Shown here one piece after another: positions 15,079 to 23,377 of a stretch of 24,310 bases of DNA (its first letter is position 1; the number at the start of each line of letters is the position of its first letter). Source of the stretch: CAZADA01 sp964636945 (GTDB lineage: Bacteria > Pseudomonadota > Alphaproteobacteria > Caulobacterales > Maricaulaceae); assembly GCA_964636945.1 (NCBI GenBank), contig CAZWVH010000045.1, forward strand, positions 1 through 24,310, given 5' to 3'. The translations under genes and the position numbers were made by a program. The notes under the pieces are model-generated. The model was not told the DNA's origin, searched no databases, and saw nothing but the letters and a program-made list of their open reading frames with translations.

Positions 15079-15099
15079 TTAAGTAATTTTGCGAGCTTA
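15079..15099 (+). promoter_or_regulatory. Candidate FixJ-like site and inverted repeat upstream of the phasin gene
   Basis: TTAAGTAA (15079-15086) matches seven of eight positions of the FixJ recognition element KNAMGTAG as I remember it from rhizobial work. The same bases form the left arm of an inverted repeat, GTTAAG...CTTAAC, with a 12-bp spacer. It lies about 75-95 bp before the phasin start, in the gap after the universal stress gene. With a FixJ homologue encoded 2 kb downstream this is a reasonable target, but the match is short. Confidence 0.3.
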
Positions 15100-15171
15100 A
15101 CAAACTTACTCCTGTTTGGCGCAATGCTAAGCGGTTTAGTCAAATCAAAAAGCGACAGAAAGGAGGTGGCG

Positions 15172-15531
15172 ATGGCGACGCATGAAAATACTCAACAAGC
15201 CAAACACAGCGCTGAACTCATTGAAGCGGCCATGAATTCGGAGGCGGTGAAGCGAGCGTCACACACGGCGGTGGACAATTGGCGGCGATGGGCGTTGATC
15301 CAAGAGGAATGCGCGCGCTTTGCGGCAAAACGCGTACATCGGTATCAAGAGCTGTTTCACAATTTGTCCGTATGCGAGACGCCCGCCGACGCGATGAAGA
15401 CGTATACCCACGCCTTTCAGCAAATGTTTAAAGACTATTCCGAGGAAGCGGGCCGAATGACGTCGCTATCGACCAACGTCCTTGAGGATGTGATCCACAG
15501 TGGTGAAGCCAACGGCAAAGCAACCAAATGA
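15172..15531 (+). CDS. Phasin family protein (PHA granule-associated)
   Basis: A 119-residue, almost wholly alpha-helical, amphipathic protein with the phasin pattern. A polar N-terminus (MATHENTQQAKHSAELIEAAMNS) leads to long helices rich in Ala, Gln, Arg and Phe/Trp (WRRWALIQEECARFAAKRV), then CETPADAMKTYTHAFQQMFKDYSEEAGRM, typical of the phasin core. Phasins coat polyhydroxyalkanoate granules and control their size. ATG 15172 is fixed by an excellent AAAGGAGGT four nucleotides upstream; the frame is open further upstream but without a ribosome site. It precedes the FixL-like kinase by 32 bp, and a PHA synthase lies three genes downstream, which supports the identification. Confidence 0.85.
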   Translation: MATHENTQQAKHSAELIEAAMNSEAVKRASHTAVDNWRRWALIQEECARFAAKRVHRYQELFHNLSVCETPADAMKTYTHAFQQMFKDYSEEAGRMTSLSTNVLEDVIHSGEANGKATK

Positions 15532-15563
15532 GCATGACTTTGGACAAATAAACGATACAGACC

Positions 15564-17264
15564 GTGACTGAGTCGATGAAGGCTCATACATTGCGGACCA
15601 ATCTTTGGTACAGTAGCCGTGAAATCGGCGATCAGGGGTTCCGCGTGTACAAGTTTGTCAGCCACGACTCCGCATCGTTGGGCGAGGAAAAAGCTTGGTT
15701 CGCCGAAGCGTTCGCACGATCACTGTCAGCCTATGTCGCCGATGCTCCTTTAGAGACAGCGGCCATACCGTTGGTGGAGTTGGCGCAGATCCTCAGCCCC
15801 GGATGGACAGTCGGACTTTTTCACCTTCGTCCGTTCGCCTCTTTGTCGAAGGCCGAGTTTATCTGTGGCCCCGACCTGGCCATGCCTTTGATCACCGAAA
15901 TCGAGCGGGCGCTTAGCGCAGTTGAGACTGAACCCGCGCCGCATGAGCTTGTTTTTGAACGCTTCGAGTCCAACCAACTTTCCGCCAAAACCAAAATCGC
16001 GATCGCCAAGCTGCTGGTCTCCGACGATCACGCCATTGGCGTTCTCGCTTTTGTTTGGAATGAACCCGAACAAATCTCCGCCCTTCCGGCGGCGACGTCA
16101 ACACTCCAAACGGTGGCGCGGGCCATGACACTGATGATGGAGGACCGGCTTAGCCTGGTTGCGCTGGTGCAACGAGAGGCTGTGTTGAGCGCAATCCTTG
16201 ATATGGCGCCCGATCCCATCATCCGCATTGCGCAAGACGGGACCATTGCGAGCTTCAATCGCTCCGCAGAAAGTGTGTTTGGATACACGTCGCATGAGGT
16301 GATTGATCAGCCGATTACGATCTTGATGACACCGGATCACGCTGCGCAACATCAAAATTACATTGATCGATACTTGGCAACTGGTGAGAGACGACTGGAA
16401 AATTGGCGCCGACGGTTTCCGGCCGTGCGAAAGGATGGCGGCCAAATCTTTGTGGAACTGGCGGTGAGCGACATTGTCGTCGACGGCGGCCCGCAATTTA
16501 TCGGCATCGTTCGCGACGTCAGTGAGCGCGTTAAAGAGGAAAAGCGCCAAGAGCGCCAGCGTTGGGCTATCCAGCACGCCGCGCAGTTGAGCGCATTAGG
16601 CGAAATGGCGGCCAGTATCGCCCACGAAGTCAACCAGCCATTGACGGCAATTTCAAACTACCTTGATGCGGCAATTTCAATTGCTGAAACCCCATGCGAA
16701 TCAGATCGCGCGCGGCTGGTGCATTTCATCGGCCGGGCGCGTGATCAGGCCAAGTTCGGAGCTGATATCATTCGACGTGCACAGCGATTGACCTCGCCGT
16801 CCATGCCGGCTCGATCCATGATCAATCTCAATGACGCAGTCAAAGATGTGCTGTCCTACATGAGCACCTTTGCTGAAGATCATGACGTCGCCATTTCTGC
16901 TGACTTCGACGCACACTTACCCCTGGCCTACGCGGACCCACTCCAAATCCAACAGGTCGTGGCAAACCTCGTGCGTAATGCCATTGATGCGGTCGCCAAT
17001 TGTGAACGGCGCACGATCCATGTGCAGTCCGTCTACACCGGTGACGCTATTGAAATCCAAGTTGACGATAGCGGCGCAGGCGTTCCGGCGGAAGAACGTG
17101 ACGCCATATTCGAGCCCTTTTACACAACCCGGTCTTGTGGAACTGGTTTGGGCTTGGCGATCAGCAAATCCATCGTTCACGCTCATGGCGGAAACCTATC
17201 GATCGAGGACAATGACGGTGGCGGCGCCCGCTTTCGCCTCAGATTACCAGTGGCCGGTTCATGA
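15564..17264 (+). CDS. FixL-like PAS sensor histidine kinase (candidate heme/oxygen sensor)
   Basis: A 566-residue kinase with no membrane helix, so probably cytoplasmic. Residues about 1-195 may be a degenerate GAF-like domain. A PAS domain spans about 205-320 (ILDMAPDPIIRIAQDGTI...FIGIVRDVSER). The H-box is SALGEMAASIAHEVNQPL with phospho-acceptor His354. The N-box VRNAIDAV has Asn472, and the ATP lid motifs are DDSGAGVP (about 501-508) and GTGLGLAIS (526-534). The kinase core is the FixL/DctB type (HEVNQPLTAISNY). In the PAS, His263, Arg269 and Arg283 align without gaps with Bradyrhizobium FixL His200 (heme ligand), Arg206 and Arg220. GTG 15564 is used; ATG 15576 is an alternative. Its TGA overlaps the ATG of the response regulator (ATGA), so they form a pair. 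Confidence 0.9.
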   Translation: MTESMKAHTLRTNLWYSSREIGDQGFRVYKFVSHDSASLGEEKAWFAEAFARSLSAYVADAPLETAAIPLVELAQILSPGWTVGLFHLRPFASLSKAEFICGPDLAMPLITEIERALSAVETEPAPHELVFERFESNQLSAKTKIAIAKLLVSDDHAIGVLAFVWNEPEQISALPAATSTLQTVARAMTLMMEDRLSLVALVQREAVLSAILDMAPDPIIRIAQDGTIASFNRSAESVFGYTSHEVIDQPITILMTPDHAAQHQNYIDRYLATGERRLENWRRRFPAVRKDGGQIFVELAVSDIVVDGGPQFIGIVRDVSERVKEEKRQERQRWAIQHAAQLSALGEMAASIAHEVNQPLTAISNYLDAAISIAETPCESDRARLVHFIGRARDQAKFGADIIRRAQRLTSPSMPARSMINLNDAVKDVLSYMSTFAEDHDVAISADFDAHLPLAYADPLQIQQVVANLVRNAIDAVANCERRTIHVQSVYTGDAIEIQVDDSGAGVPAEERDAIFEPFYTTRSCGTGLGLAISKSIVHAHGGNLSIEDNDGGGARFRLRLPVAGS

Positions 17265-17878
17265 CCGATGACGAAACGGCATGCGTTTGTGTTGTCGATG
17301 ATGATGACGCCGTGCGCGAGTCAACTGGCGCATTGCTTGAGGTGGAAGGCTATGACGTCCACCTCTTGAGCTCGGTGAACGCCCTGTTCGACCAGGCGCC
17401 AGACTCGCCCGTCGGTTGCTTGCTTTTGGATTACCGCATGCCTGAAATTGACGGCATGACGGCGCTTCCAATGATATTGGATCGCTATCCGGCCTTAAAA
17501 GTGGTCATGATTACCGCACATGGCGACGTGCGATTGGCTGTGCGCGCGATGCGTCTTGGAGCATTTGACTTTCTTGAGAAACCCTGGACGCGCGAGATTT
17601 TTCTGGAGACTGTGCAGCGGGCCGTCCACGCTTCGCGCATGGAAGCGCACAGCGTTGAAATGAAGTTAAACGCGAAGGCCAAAGTATGCGCTCTCACGAC
17701 TCGCGAGCGCGAAGTGTTCGATCAATTGATAACCGGCGCACCCAATAAGGTCATCGCCCACACTTTGGGATTAAGTTCGCGAACGGTTGAGTTTCATCGG
17801 GCGCGCGTTCTGGAGAAAATGAATGTACGAAGTGTAGCGGAGTTGGTGCGCATAAAAGCCAGAGCGGAAGGCTGGTAG
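17261..17878 (+). CDS. FixJ-like response regulator (receiver + LuxR-type HTH)
   Basis: A 205-residue transcription factor. The receiver domain has the acidic pocket DDDD at 13-16, phospho-acceptor Asp57 (LLLDYRMPEIDG), switch Thr85 (VVMITAHGD) and Lys107 (FLEKPW). The MITAHGDVRLAVRAMRLGAFDFLEKPW block is typical of the FixJ/NarL-type FixJ subgroup. The C-terminal HTH begins TTREREVFDQLITGAPNKVIAHTLGLSSRTVEFHRARVLEKM, the LuxR/FixJ signature, where TVEFHRARVLEKM is the recognition helix region. It is coupled to the kinase gene by an ATGA overlap, so phosphotransfer from His354 of that kinase to Asp57 is expected. All catalytic residues are present. In rhizobia FixJ activates fixK and nifA; no fixK or nif gene is visible here, so the targets are probably local genes. 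Confidence 0.93.
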   Translation: MTDDETACVCVVDDDDAVRESTGALLEVEGYDVHLLSSVNALFDQAPDSPVGCLLLDYRMPEIDGMTALPMILDRYPALKVVMITAHGDVRLAVRAMRLGAFDFLEKPWTREIFLETVQRAVHASRMEAHSVEMKLNAKAKVCALTTREREVFDQLITGAPNKVIAHTLGLSSRTVEFHRARVLEKMNVRSVAELVRIKARAEGW

Positions 17879-17887
17879 TTTTGCGGT

Positions 17888-17900
17888 GTTGTCCGACAAC
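17888..17900. promoter_or_regulatory. Small palindrome between fixJ-like and phaC genes
   Basis: GTTGTC-C-GACAAC is a perfect 13-bp inverted repeat in the 45-bp gap, 24 bp before the PHA synthase start. It may be an operator or the base of a weak hairpin that adjusts read-through. It has no T-tract, so it is unlikely to be a terminator. Confidence 0.3.
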
Positions 17901-17923
17901 TGAACTTCGGTAAACCACGAAAT

Positions 17924-19774
17924 ATGGTTAAACTTAGCTCCTCAATGTTGAAGTCGAAGGCCGTTGCGACGGACCGCGATCGTCCAGACAGTCCGGTTCA
18001 TCCACCTGCTCAGGCGCGCACGACAGGCCCATCAAGGACACCGGACATGGACGCCGCGTCTGATGATGAGACTGTCTACACCAACATTGATCGCCGGTTT
18101 CGCGCGGCATTGGCGCGATTGACGGCCGGCGTATCGCCGTTCGCCATCGCGAGCGCATGGGTTGATTGGGCGGTGCACCTTTCCGTCTCGCCAGGGCGCG
18201 CTGCGGCACTGACGAGTGATGCAGCCGGTGCGACGCAGCGGATAGCTGCCTGGCTGGCCGGCGCGGGTGATCCTCCGTACCCTGAAGTTTCTGATGATCC
18301 CCGGACATCTGCAGAAGAATGGCGCGGCCTGCCGTTTGCCGCCTATGCGCAATTCTGGGCTGCGGCTGACGAATGGTGGCGGAACGCGACCCGCGGCGTT
18401 CGCGGGCTTCACGAAGGCAATGCCGATCGGGTTGCGTTCATGGCCAGCGCGATCTTGGACGCCCTACACCCAGCGAATTCAGCGATGACCAATCCCGCGA
18501 TTCAAAACCGCGCAATGGATACCCAAGGCGCAAACTTTTTCGATGGGGCGCGCCTGTTTCTGGATGATGTCGCACGCGCTCTAAAAGATGAGCCGCCAGC
18601 GGGGGCCGAGGCCTACACTCCCGGCGAGACGGTCGCTGTCAGTCCCGGCCGGGTTGTCTTTCGCAACGCCCTGTTTGAACTCATCCAATATCAGCCGACT
18701 ACGACGGGGGTCAGGCCCGAGCCGATCCTGATCGTTCCCGCCTGGATTATGAAATACTATGTCTTGGATCTCTCACCTCATAATTCCCTAGTGCGTTGGC
18801 TGACCGAACAAGGCTTCACCGTCTTCATGATGTCTTGGGTCAACCCCACTGAAGCCCATCGAGAAATCTCGCTGGATGACTACCGGACATTGGGTGTGAT
18901 GACGGCGCTTGATGCGGTCAGCGCGATTGTTCCTGACCGGGCCATCCATGCGTGTGGTTACTGCTTAGGCGGAACCATTCTGTCCATCGCCGCAGCGACC
19001 ATGGCGCGCGATGGCGATACGCGGCTCGCCAGCCTCAGCCTGCTTGCGGCCCAGGTTGATTTCTCCGAAGCGGGCGAATTGCTCTTGTTTGTTGATGATG
19101 CGCAGATCGCACTGATCGAAGACATGATGTGGCGCCAAGGTGTGCTGAAAGGCGATCAAATGTCGGGGGCATTTTCGTTATTGCGCGCAGAAGACCTGAT
19201 CTGGGCGAACGTCGGTCAAACCTACCTTATGGGTGAACGCGCCCCTCTCAGCGACCTCATGGCGTGGAGCAAGGACAAGACACGCATGCCCTACCGGATG
19301 CATGCACAATACTTGCGCGGATTGTTCCTCGAAAATCGACTTACCGCCGGGCGTTTTGCCGTTGAGGGCAGTGTGATTGCATTACGCGACATCGAATTGG
19401 ACATGTTTGTGGTTGGCACGGAAAAGGATCACATCGCGCCCTGGCGGTCGGTTTATAAACTGCACCTATTTGCCGACGCCGACATCACGTTTGCTTTGAC
19501 CGCGGGAGGCCATAATGCCGGCATTGTGTCAGAACCCGGCCATCCGCGCCGCACATTTCGCATCAAGGAGCAAAAGCGCGACGATCCGTATGTATCCCCC
19601 GACCGTTGGCGCGAAAATACCTCCCCATGCGACGGATCGTGGTGGCCCGCATGGGCAAGCTGGTTGCATGAGCGCAGCAGCCCAGCGCGTGTATCCCCGC
19701 CGTCAATGGGCGCCCCGGCAAAAGGCTACCCGCCCTTGGAGGTCGCGCCGGGACTTTACGTCCATCAACGATAA
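17924..19774 (+). CDS. phaC: Poly(3-hydroxyalkanoate) synthase (PhaC)
   Basis: A 616-residue polymerase that joins (R)-3-hydroxyacyl-CoA into storage polyester. The first ~45 residues are polar and probably disordered, and a PhaC N-terminal region follows (FRAALARLTAGVSPFAIASAWVDW). The alpha/beta-hydrolase core has ILIVPAWIMKYYVLDLSPHNSLVRWL and MMSWVNPTEAHREISLDDY. The lipase-like box GYCLGG holds the catalytic Cys347. The rest of the triad is Asp502 (VVGTEKDHIAPW) and His530 (GGHNAGIV). The C-terminal GSWWPAWASWL is also typical. Length fits the class I/II single-subunit enzymes. ATG 17924 is the first start; ATG 17945 or 18049 would remove only the disordered part. It is on the same strand as the phasin and FixLJ-like genes, 45 bp after the regulator. 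The convergent Ca2+-ATPase ends 23 bp downstream with no terminator visible. Confidence 0.93.
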   Translation: MVKLSSSMLKSKAVATDRDRPDSPVHPPAQARTTGPSRTPDMDAASDDETVYTNIDRRFRAALARLTAGVSPFAIASAWVDWAVHLSVSPGRAAALTSDAAGATQRIAAWLAGAGDPPYPEVSDDPRTSAEEWRGLPFAAYAQFWAAADEWWRNATRGVRGLHEGNADRVAFMASAILDALHPANSAMTNPAIQNRAMDTQGANFFDGARLFLDDVARALKDEPPAGAEAYTPGETVAVSPGRVVFRNALFELIQYQPTTTGVRPEPILIVPAWIMKYYVLDLSPHNSLVRWLTEQGFTVFMMSWVNPTEAHREISLDDYRTLGVMTALDAVSAIVPDRAIHACGYCLGGTILSIAAATMARDGDTRLASLSLLAAQVDFSEAGELLLFVDDAQIALIEDMMWRQGVLKGDQMSGAFSLLRAEDLIWANVGQTYLMGERAPLSDLMAWSKDKTRMPYRMHAQYLRGLFLENRLTAGRFAVEGSVIALRDIELDMFVVGTEKDHIAPWRSVYKLHLFADADITFALTAGGHNAGIVSEPGHPRRTFRIKEQKRDDPYVSPDRWRENTSPCDGSWWPAWASWLHERSSPARVSPPSMGAPAKGYPPLEVAPGLYVHQR

Positions 19775-19797
19775 TGGCGGCGCGGTCGACCTTGCAT

Positions 19798-22467
19798 TCA
19801 AGTCGCTCTGCGCGCGCGGATACGCTTGACCAATTCGGGCACGGCGACAAACACAGCGCTGAACGCCGCGATCGCAGCCCAGAAGTTCCAAGGCGGCGCG
19901 GCGGTCCCCAAAATGCTTTGCAGCGGAGGCAGAAAAACCGCCGCTGAATGGACCATGATGGTGCCGGCAATGGCCATCAATAGCCACGGGTTGCTCGTCC
20001 AGCCAATCTTCGCCAATGGCGATCTCAGGGAGCGAAAGCCCAAGACGCTCGCCTTCGAGAGCACCACAATCGCAGTCAACGCCATGGTTTGGGCCACCGC
20101 CAATCCCCATGGGAGCCCTCTGGCGAACATCAACAACACAACCACACTGATGCACGCGCCAAATGCGCCGATGAGCGCTAAGGAGCCGGCGTCGAGAATC
20201 GGAGCGCCGGGCTCGCGTGGCGGACGGTCCATCACATCGTCCTCAGCCCGCTCCATACCCAGAGCCAGCGCCGTGGCCCCATCGGTCACGAGATTCATCC
20301 AAAGGATTTGAACAGGCTTGAGAATGAGCGGCGCGCCAGAGGCCAAATTCACCAACACCGCAATGACTTCGCTGAGGTTGGACGCCAGCAAATACCGGAC
20401 AAACTTGCGGATGTTGTCGTCTTGGCGGCGCCCCTCACGCATGGCGGCGACAATTGTCCCGAAATCATCGTCCAACAGGACCATATCCGCGGCGGCCTTG
20501 GCCGCATCGGTTCCCCGAATTCCCATGGCCACGCCGATATCCGCACGTTTCAGCGCCGGAGCGTCATTGACGCCGTCGCCTGTCATCGCGACGATCTCGC
20601 CGGTCTGTTGGAGAAGTCCGACCACTCTGAGTTTATGTTCCGGGGTGGTGCGGCTGAGCACACTCACCGTAGCCAGCGCGTCAGACAATTGCGCGTCGTC
20701 CATGGCGTCGATATCACCGCCCGTCAGCACCGCGCCAAACCGAAGCCCCACTTGGTCAGCGATCGCCGCGGCCGTGTTCGGAGAATCGCCAGTGATCATA
20801 ATCACTCGCGCGCCGGCCGTTTGGGCGGTTTCCACCGCATGACGGGCGTTGGGTCGAGGCGGATCAATGAGCCCCACCAGCCCGACGAGCGTTAGCTGAC
20901 ACTCCAGCGCTTCGGCGTTGGCGGCGTCCTCTTGTCGACACGCGCCGCGCGCGACCGCGATCACTCGCAAGCCTTCAGCGCCCATAGCGGTCGATTTTTC
21001 AAGCCAGAAGTCGCGATCGGCCTGCGTCATTGTCCGCTCATCGGCATGATCGAGCATGCGCTCACACAGTGGGGCGACGCATTCCAATGCCCCCTTCATA
21101 TGAATCTCAGTCGCACTGCCGCGCGAAACCACCACGCTCATGCGTTTGCGTTCTGAGGAAAACGGGACTTCGGCGATACGCTCGCCTTGGTCGAGATCTG
21201 GACCTAGCAGCGCTTTCGCAGCGTCGACGAGCGCCGCCTCGGTTGGTGATCCAACAGCCAGACCATTTTCAGCGACAACGGCATCGTTGCAAATCGCGGA
21301 CGTTTCAAAAACCGCACGCTCTTCGGCTTTGAGCTCACCGGCGGCTATCGAATCGATGTCGCGGTCGGTCTTCGCCGTGACCAGTTGAGCGACTTTCATG
21401 CCGCCGGTGGTGAGCGTCCCGGTTTTGTCCGTACAAATTACGGTCGCAGACCCCAGCGTCTCCGCCGCCCGAAGTCGGCGCACCAGAGCATTGCGTTTGG
21501 CCATCGCGTGAACCCCGATGGTCAAAGACAGCGCGACCACTGCCGGCAAACCCTCGGGAACCGCCGCTACGGCGAGGGATACACCGGTCATAAACATCGT
21601 CAGGAGGTCACGATCGGTGAAGACGCCCAGTAGGGTAATGCCGCCGGCCATCGCCATGGCGGCCAACCCCAGCTTTTTCCCCAATGCGCCCAATCGTTTT
21701 TGTAAGGGCGTGGGCGCGCGCTTCACTGTGGCCGCGAGCGCAGCGATCCGTCCGAATTCAGCATGCGCACCTGTCGCTGTGGCAATGCCCTGCCCGCGCC
21801 CAGTACTGACTGTCGTTCCCGCGTGAACCATGCTCCAGCGCTCAGCGAGGGGCGCGTTGGGGTCGTCAGCGCCAATTTGTTTCGCAACTGGGGCTGATTC
21901 TCCGGTTAGCGCCGACTCATCCACGGTCAAGCTTGTGGCCGCGATCAACTTGAGATCGGCGGGAATGCGCGCACCGGCGGCGATGTTCACCAGATCGCCG
22001 GGAACCAGCTCGCGCGCATCAATGGTCTGGGGGGCGCCGTCGCGCACCACCTCACAATTGGGCGCCAGCATTTTCGTCAACGCTTCAAGAGCACGTTCCG
22101 CCCGCCATTCTTGGGAAAAGCCCAACAGGCCATTGAGCACGACTATCACGGCGATGGTGATGGAATCGGCGATATGCCCCAACGCGGCAGAGATAATGGC
22201 CGCGACCAGGAGGATGCCGATCAAAGGGTCGACAAACTGGCGCATCAAGGCCGCCGGCCAAGAGAATGTCTCCTTGCGCTCCACATCATTGGGACCAAAG
22301 GCGGCCAGCCGACTTGCGGCATCGGAAGCGGACAACCCCGTCTTGCAAGAGAGTCCTAGCGCATCCGCGACGGCCTCAGGGTCCAAGGCGAATGCCTTTG
22401 AAACCGACTGTTCGGGCAGCAATACGCCATCGGCCAGCTCCTCTGTGCTCGAGTATGTCTGATCCAT
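19798..22467 (-). CDS. Calcium-transporting P-type ATPase (type IIA, SERCA/PMA-like)
   Basis: An 889-residue inner-membrane ion pump that probably exports Ca2+. A cation-ATPase N-terminal domain (about 25-95) precedes helices 1-2. The actuator motif TGES is at 188-191, helix 4 has PEGLP at 304-308, and the phosphorylation site is in CTDKTGTLT with Asp347. The nucleotide pocket has KGA (458-460), and the hinge motifs are MITGDSPNTA (557-566) and TGDGVNDAPALKRAD (629-643). In helices 5 and 6, Glu700 (ASNLSEV) and Asn725/Asp729 (MNLVTDGA) match Ca2+ ligands of SERCA. This favours Ca2+ over Mg2+ or heavy metals. Four C-terminal helices follow. It is monocistronic and convergent with phaC. A role in stress or low-oxygen physiology is guessed only from the neighbours. 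Confidence 0.93.
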   Translation of the reverse strand: MDQTYSSTEELADGVLLPEQSVSKAFALDPEAVADALGLSCKTGLSASDAASRLAAFGPNDVERKETFSWPAALMRQFVDPLIGILLVAAIISAALGHIADSITIAVIVVLNGLLGFSQEWRAERALEALTKMLAPNCEVVRDGAPQTIDARELVPGDLVNIAAGARIPADLKLIAATSLTVDESALTGESAPVAKQIGADDPNAPLAERWSMVHAGTTVSTGRGQGIATATGAHAEFGRIAALAATVKRAPTPLQKRLGALGKKLGLAAMAMAGGITLLGVFTDRDLLTMFMTGVSLAVAAVPEGLPAVVALSLTIGVHAMAKRNALVRRLRAAETLGSATVICTDKTGTLTTGGMKVAQLVTAKTDRDIDSIAAGELKAEERAVFETSAICNDAVVAENGLAVGSPTEAALVDAAKALLGPDLDQGERIAEVPFSSERKRMSVVVSRGSATEIHMKGALECVAPLCERMLDHADERTMTQADRDFWLEKSTAMGAEGLRVIAVARGACRQEDAANAEALECQLTLVGLVGLIDPPRPNARHAVETAQTAGARVIMITGDSPNTAAAIADQVGLRFGAVLTGGDIDAMDDAQLSDALATVSVLSRTTPEHKLRVVGLLQQTGEIVAMTGDGVNDAPALKRADIGVAMGIRGTDAAKAAADMVLLDDDFGTIVAAMREGRRQDDNIRKFVRYLLASNLSEVIAVLVNLASGAPLILKPVQILWMNLVTDGATALALGMERAEDDVMDRPPREPGAPILDAGSLALIGAFGACISVVVLLMFARGLPWGLAVAQTMALTAIVVLSKASVLGFRSLRSPLAKIGWTSNPWLLMAIAGTIMVHSAAVFLPPLQSILGTAAPPWNFWAAIAAFSAVFVAVPELVKRIRARRAT

Positions 22468-23029
22468 CGCTTCGATCGAACCTGCTCAGTCCACACGTTT
22501 AGGATCACCCTGCTAACCCTGGGAAGCAGCGCATGCACCTCCGTAGTTTTGCGTAAACCGCATCGTGTCTCATTACCGATGAAACCGCGTTCGGGATTGG
22601 ACAGAGGCGCCAGAGGCCTTTGATCCGAACCCACCAAGCTGGGCCATTGGGCGCTTGAGTTTCCGGAATCAATCATATCGACGGGCCCAATGCGCCGTTG
22701 CAATTTATCAGCTCGACCGGGATCTTGTAACCGATGTCGGACCACGGCTTGCTCAATGGGTTCTTCTTTTTGCCTCTACCAGCGTTATGCTTGAATTCAT
22801 CTGTCGTGACATCTGTCCGCCTGGCCCAATGGGCGTCCCGCAGCGCTTTTTCTCAGTTGAGATGAAAGTATTAGCGTAGGCGCCATACCTCGCGGTATGG
22901 CGCTTTGGTCGAAGTCGAATTGTGAATACACCGCATGATTGATCCTCTCGACCGGGAATTTGGACCCCTTCTTTTTGGTACGAGCATAAATCGGATTTGG
23001 CAGCGATTGTCGGTGGGACTGCTGGGCGT
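22468..23029. other. 562-bp stretch without a convincing gene
   Basis: The left end should contain the promoter of the P-type ATPase (minus). Open frames on both strands are short, lack ribosome sites and have mixed codon use. The longest plus frame starts at TTG 22655, with 74 codons ending at TAG 22877-22879 directly before a strong hairpin, and matches nothing I know. The stretch CTCGACCGGGATCTTG recurs in altered form as CTCGACCGGGAATTTG about 240 bp later. It may be decayed sequence or a non-coding transcription unit. Confidence 0.5.
22880..22906 (+). terminator. Strong hairpin, possible intrinsic terminator
   Basis: GCGCCATACC-TCGC-GGTATGGCGC is a perfect 10-bp stem with a 4-nt loop (22880-22903), followed by TTT on the plus strand. 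The short T-tract makes termination uncertain. No recognised plus-strand gene lies upstream, so it may end a small RNA or a decayed gene, or act as a palindromic protein site. Confidence 0.45.
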
Positions 23030-23221
23030 CTAGCTACGTCGCTGCGTGTGAACTCGCACCGGAATGGGCTTGGCATATCCCCAACCCAGATGATCAAGCG
23101 CCCGTCCGCGGCGGATCAGCTGGCGCGCTTCGCTGTCCATGCCGAGATCCCGCAGGATCTTCGCCTGTTTGGCCAGAGCCCGGGCAAGGGTGAGCAGGGT
23201 TTCGCTGGTGGTGCGTCGCAT
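23030..23221 (-). CDS. Small basic helical protein (63 aa), divergent from the alternative oxidase gene
   Basis: ATG 23221 is preceded by a perfect AAGGAG with 7-nt spacing, which is the main evidence for a real gene; the longer open frame upstream has no comparable site. The protein starts MRRTTSETLLTLARALAKQAK and contains two amphipathic helices with a TPR-like spacing (LRDLGMDSEARQLIRRGRALDHLGW). It ends in a basic tail (PIPVRVHTQRRS). It has no membrane helix and no cysteine, and I recognise no family. Its start is 157 bp from the alternative oxidase start on the opposite strand, so the two share a promoter region. It could be a small regulator or accessory protein of the oxidase; this is inference from position only. 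Confidence 0.6.
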   Translation of the reverse strand: MRRTTSETLLTLARALAKQAKILRDLGMDSEARQLIRRGRALDHLGWGYAKPIPVRVHTQRRS

Positions 23222-23271
23222 TGGCGTTCTCCTTGTGTGTACTGAGGTACGGCGCTGCGCGCTGTTCGGTT

Positions 23272-23336
23272 CCCACGCTGCGTCAGCTTGTCCCACGATC
23301 TCGCGAACCCACGATATGTCGCATTCACCGCGTGGG
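23272..23336. promoter_or_regulatory. Repeated CCCACG elements in the divergent alternative-oxidase promoter
   Basis: CCCACGAT occurs twice in direct repeat (23292-23299 and 23308-23315, 16 bp start to start). An imperfect copy, CCCACGCT, is at 23272-23279 and an inverted CGTGGG at 23331-23336. All lie in the ~156-bp gap between the small basic protein and the oxidase. Spacing of about 1.5 to 2 helical turns is typical of tandem activator sites. The regulator is unknown. Confidence 0.4.
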
Positions 23337-23377
23337 CCCGCGCACCATGTTGTGGTTATGACAAAGGAGAGACTACT

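Noticed and set aside
22753..23097. 114-codon minus-strand frame in the gap next to the small basic protein
   Set aside because: No ribosome site, overlaps the well-supported 63-aa gene and the perfect hairpin, and no recognisable domain.
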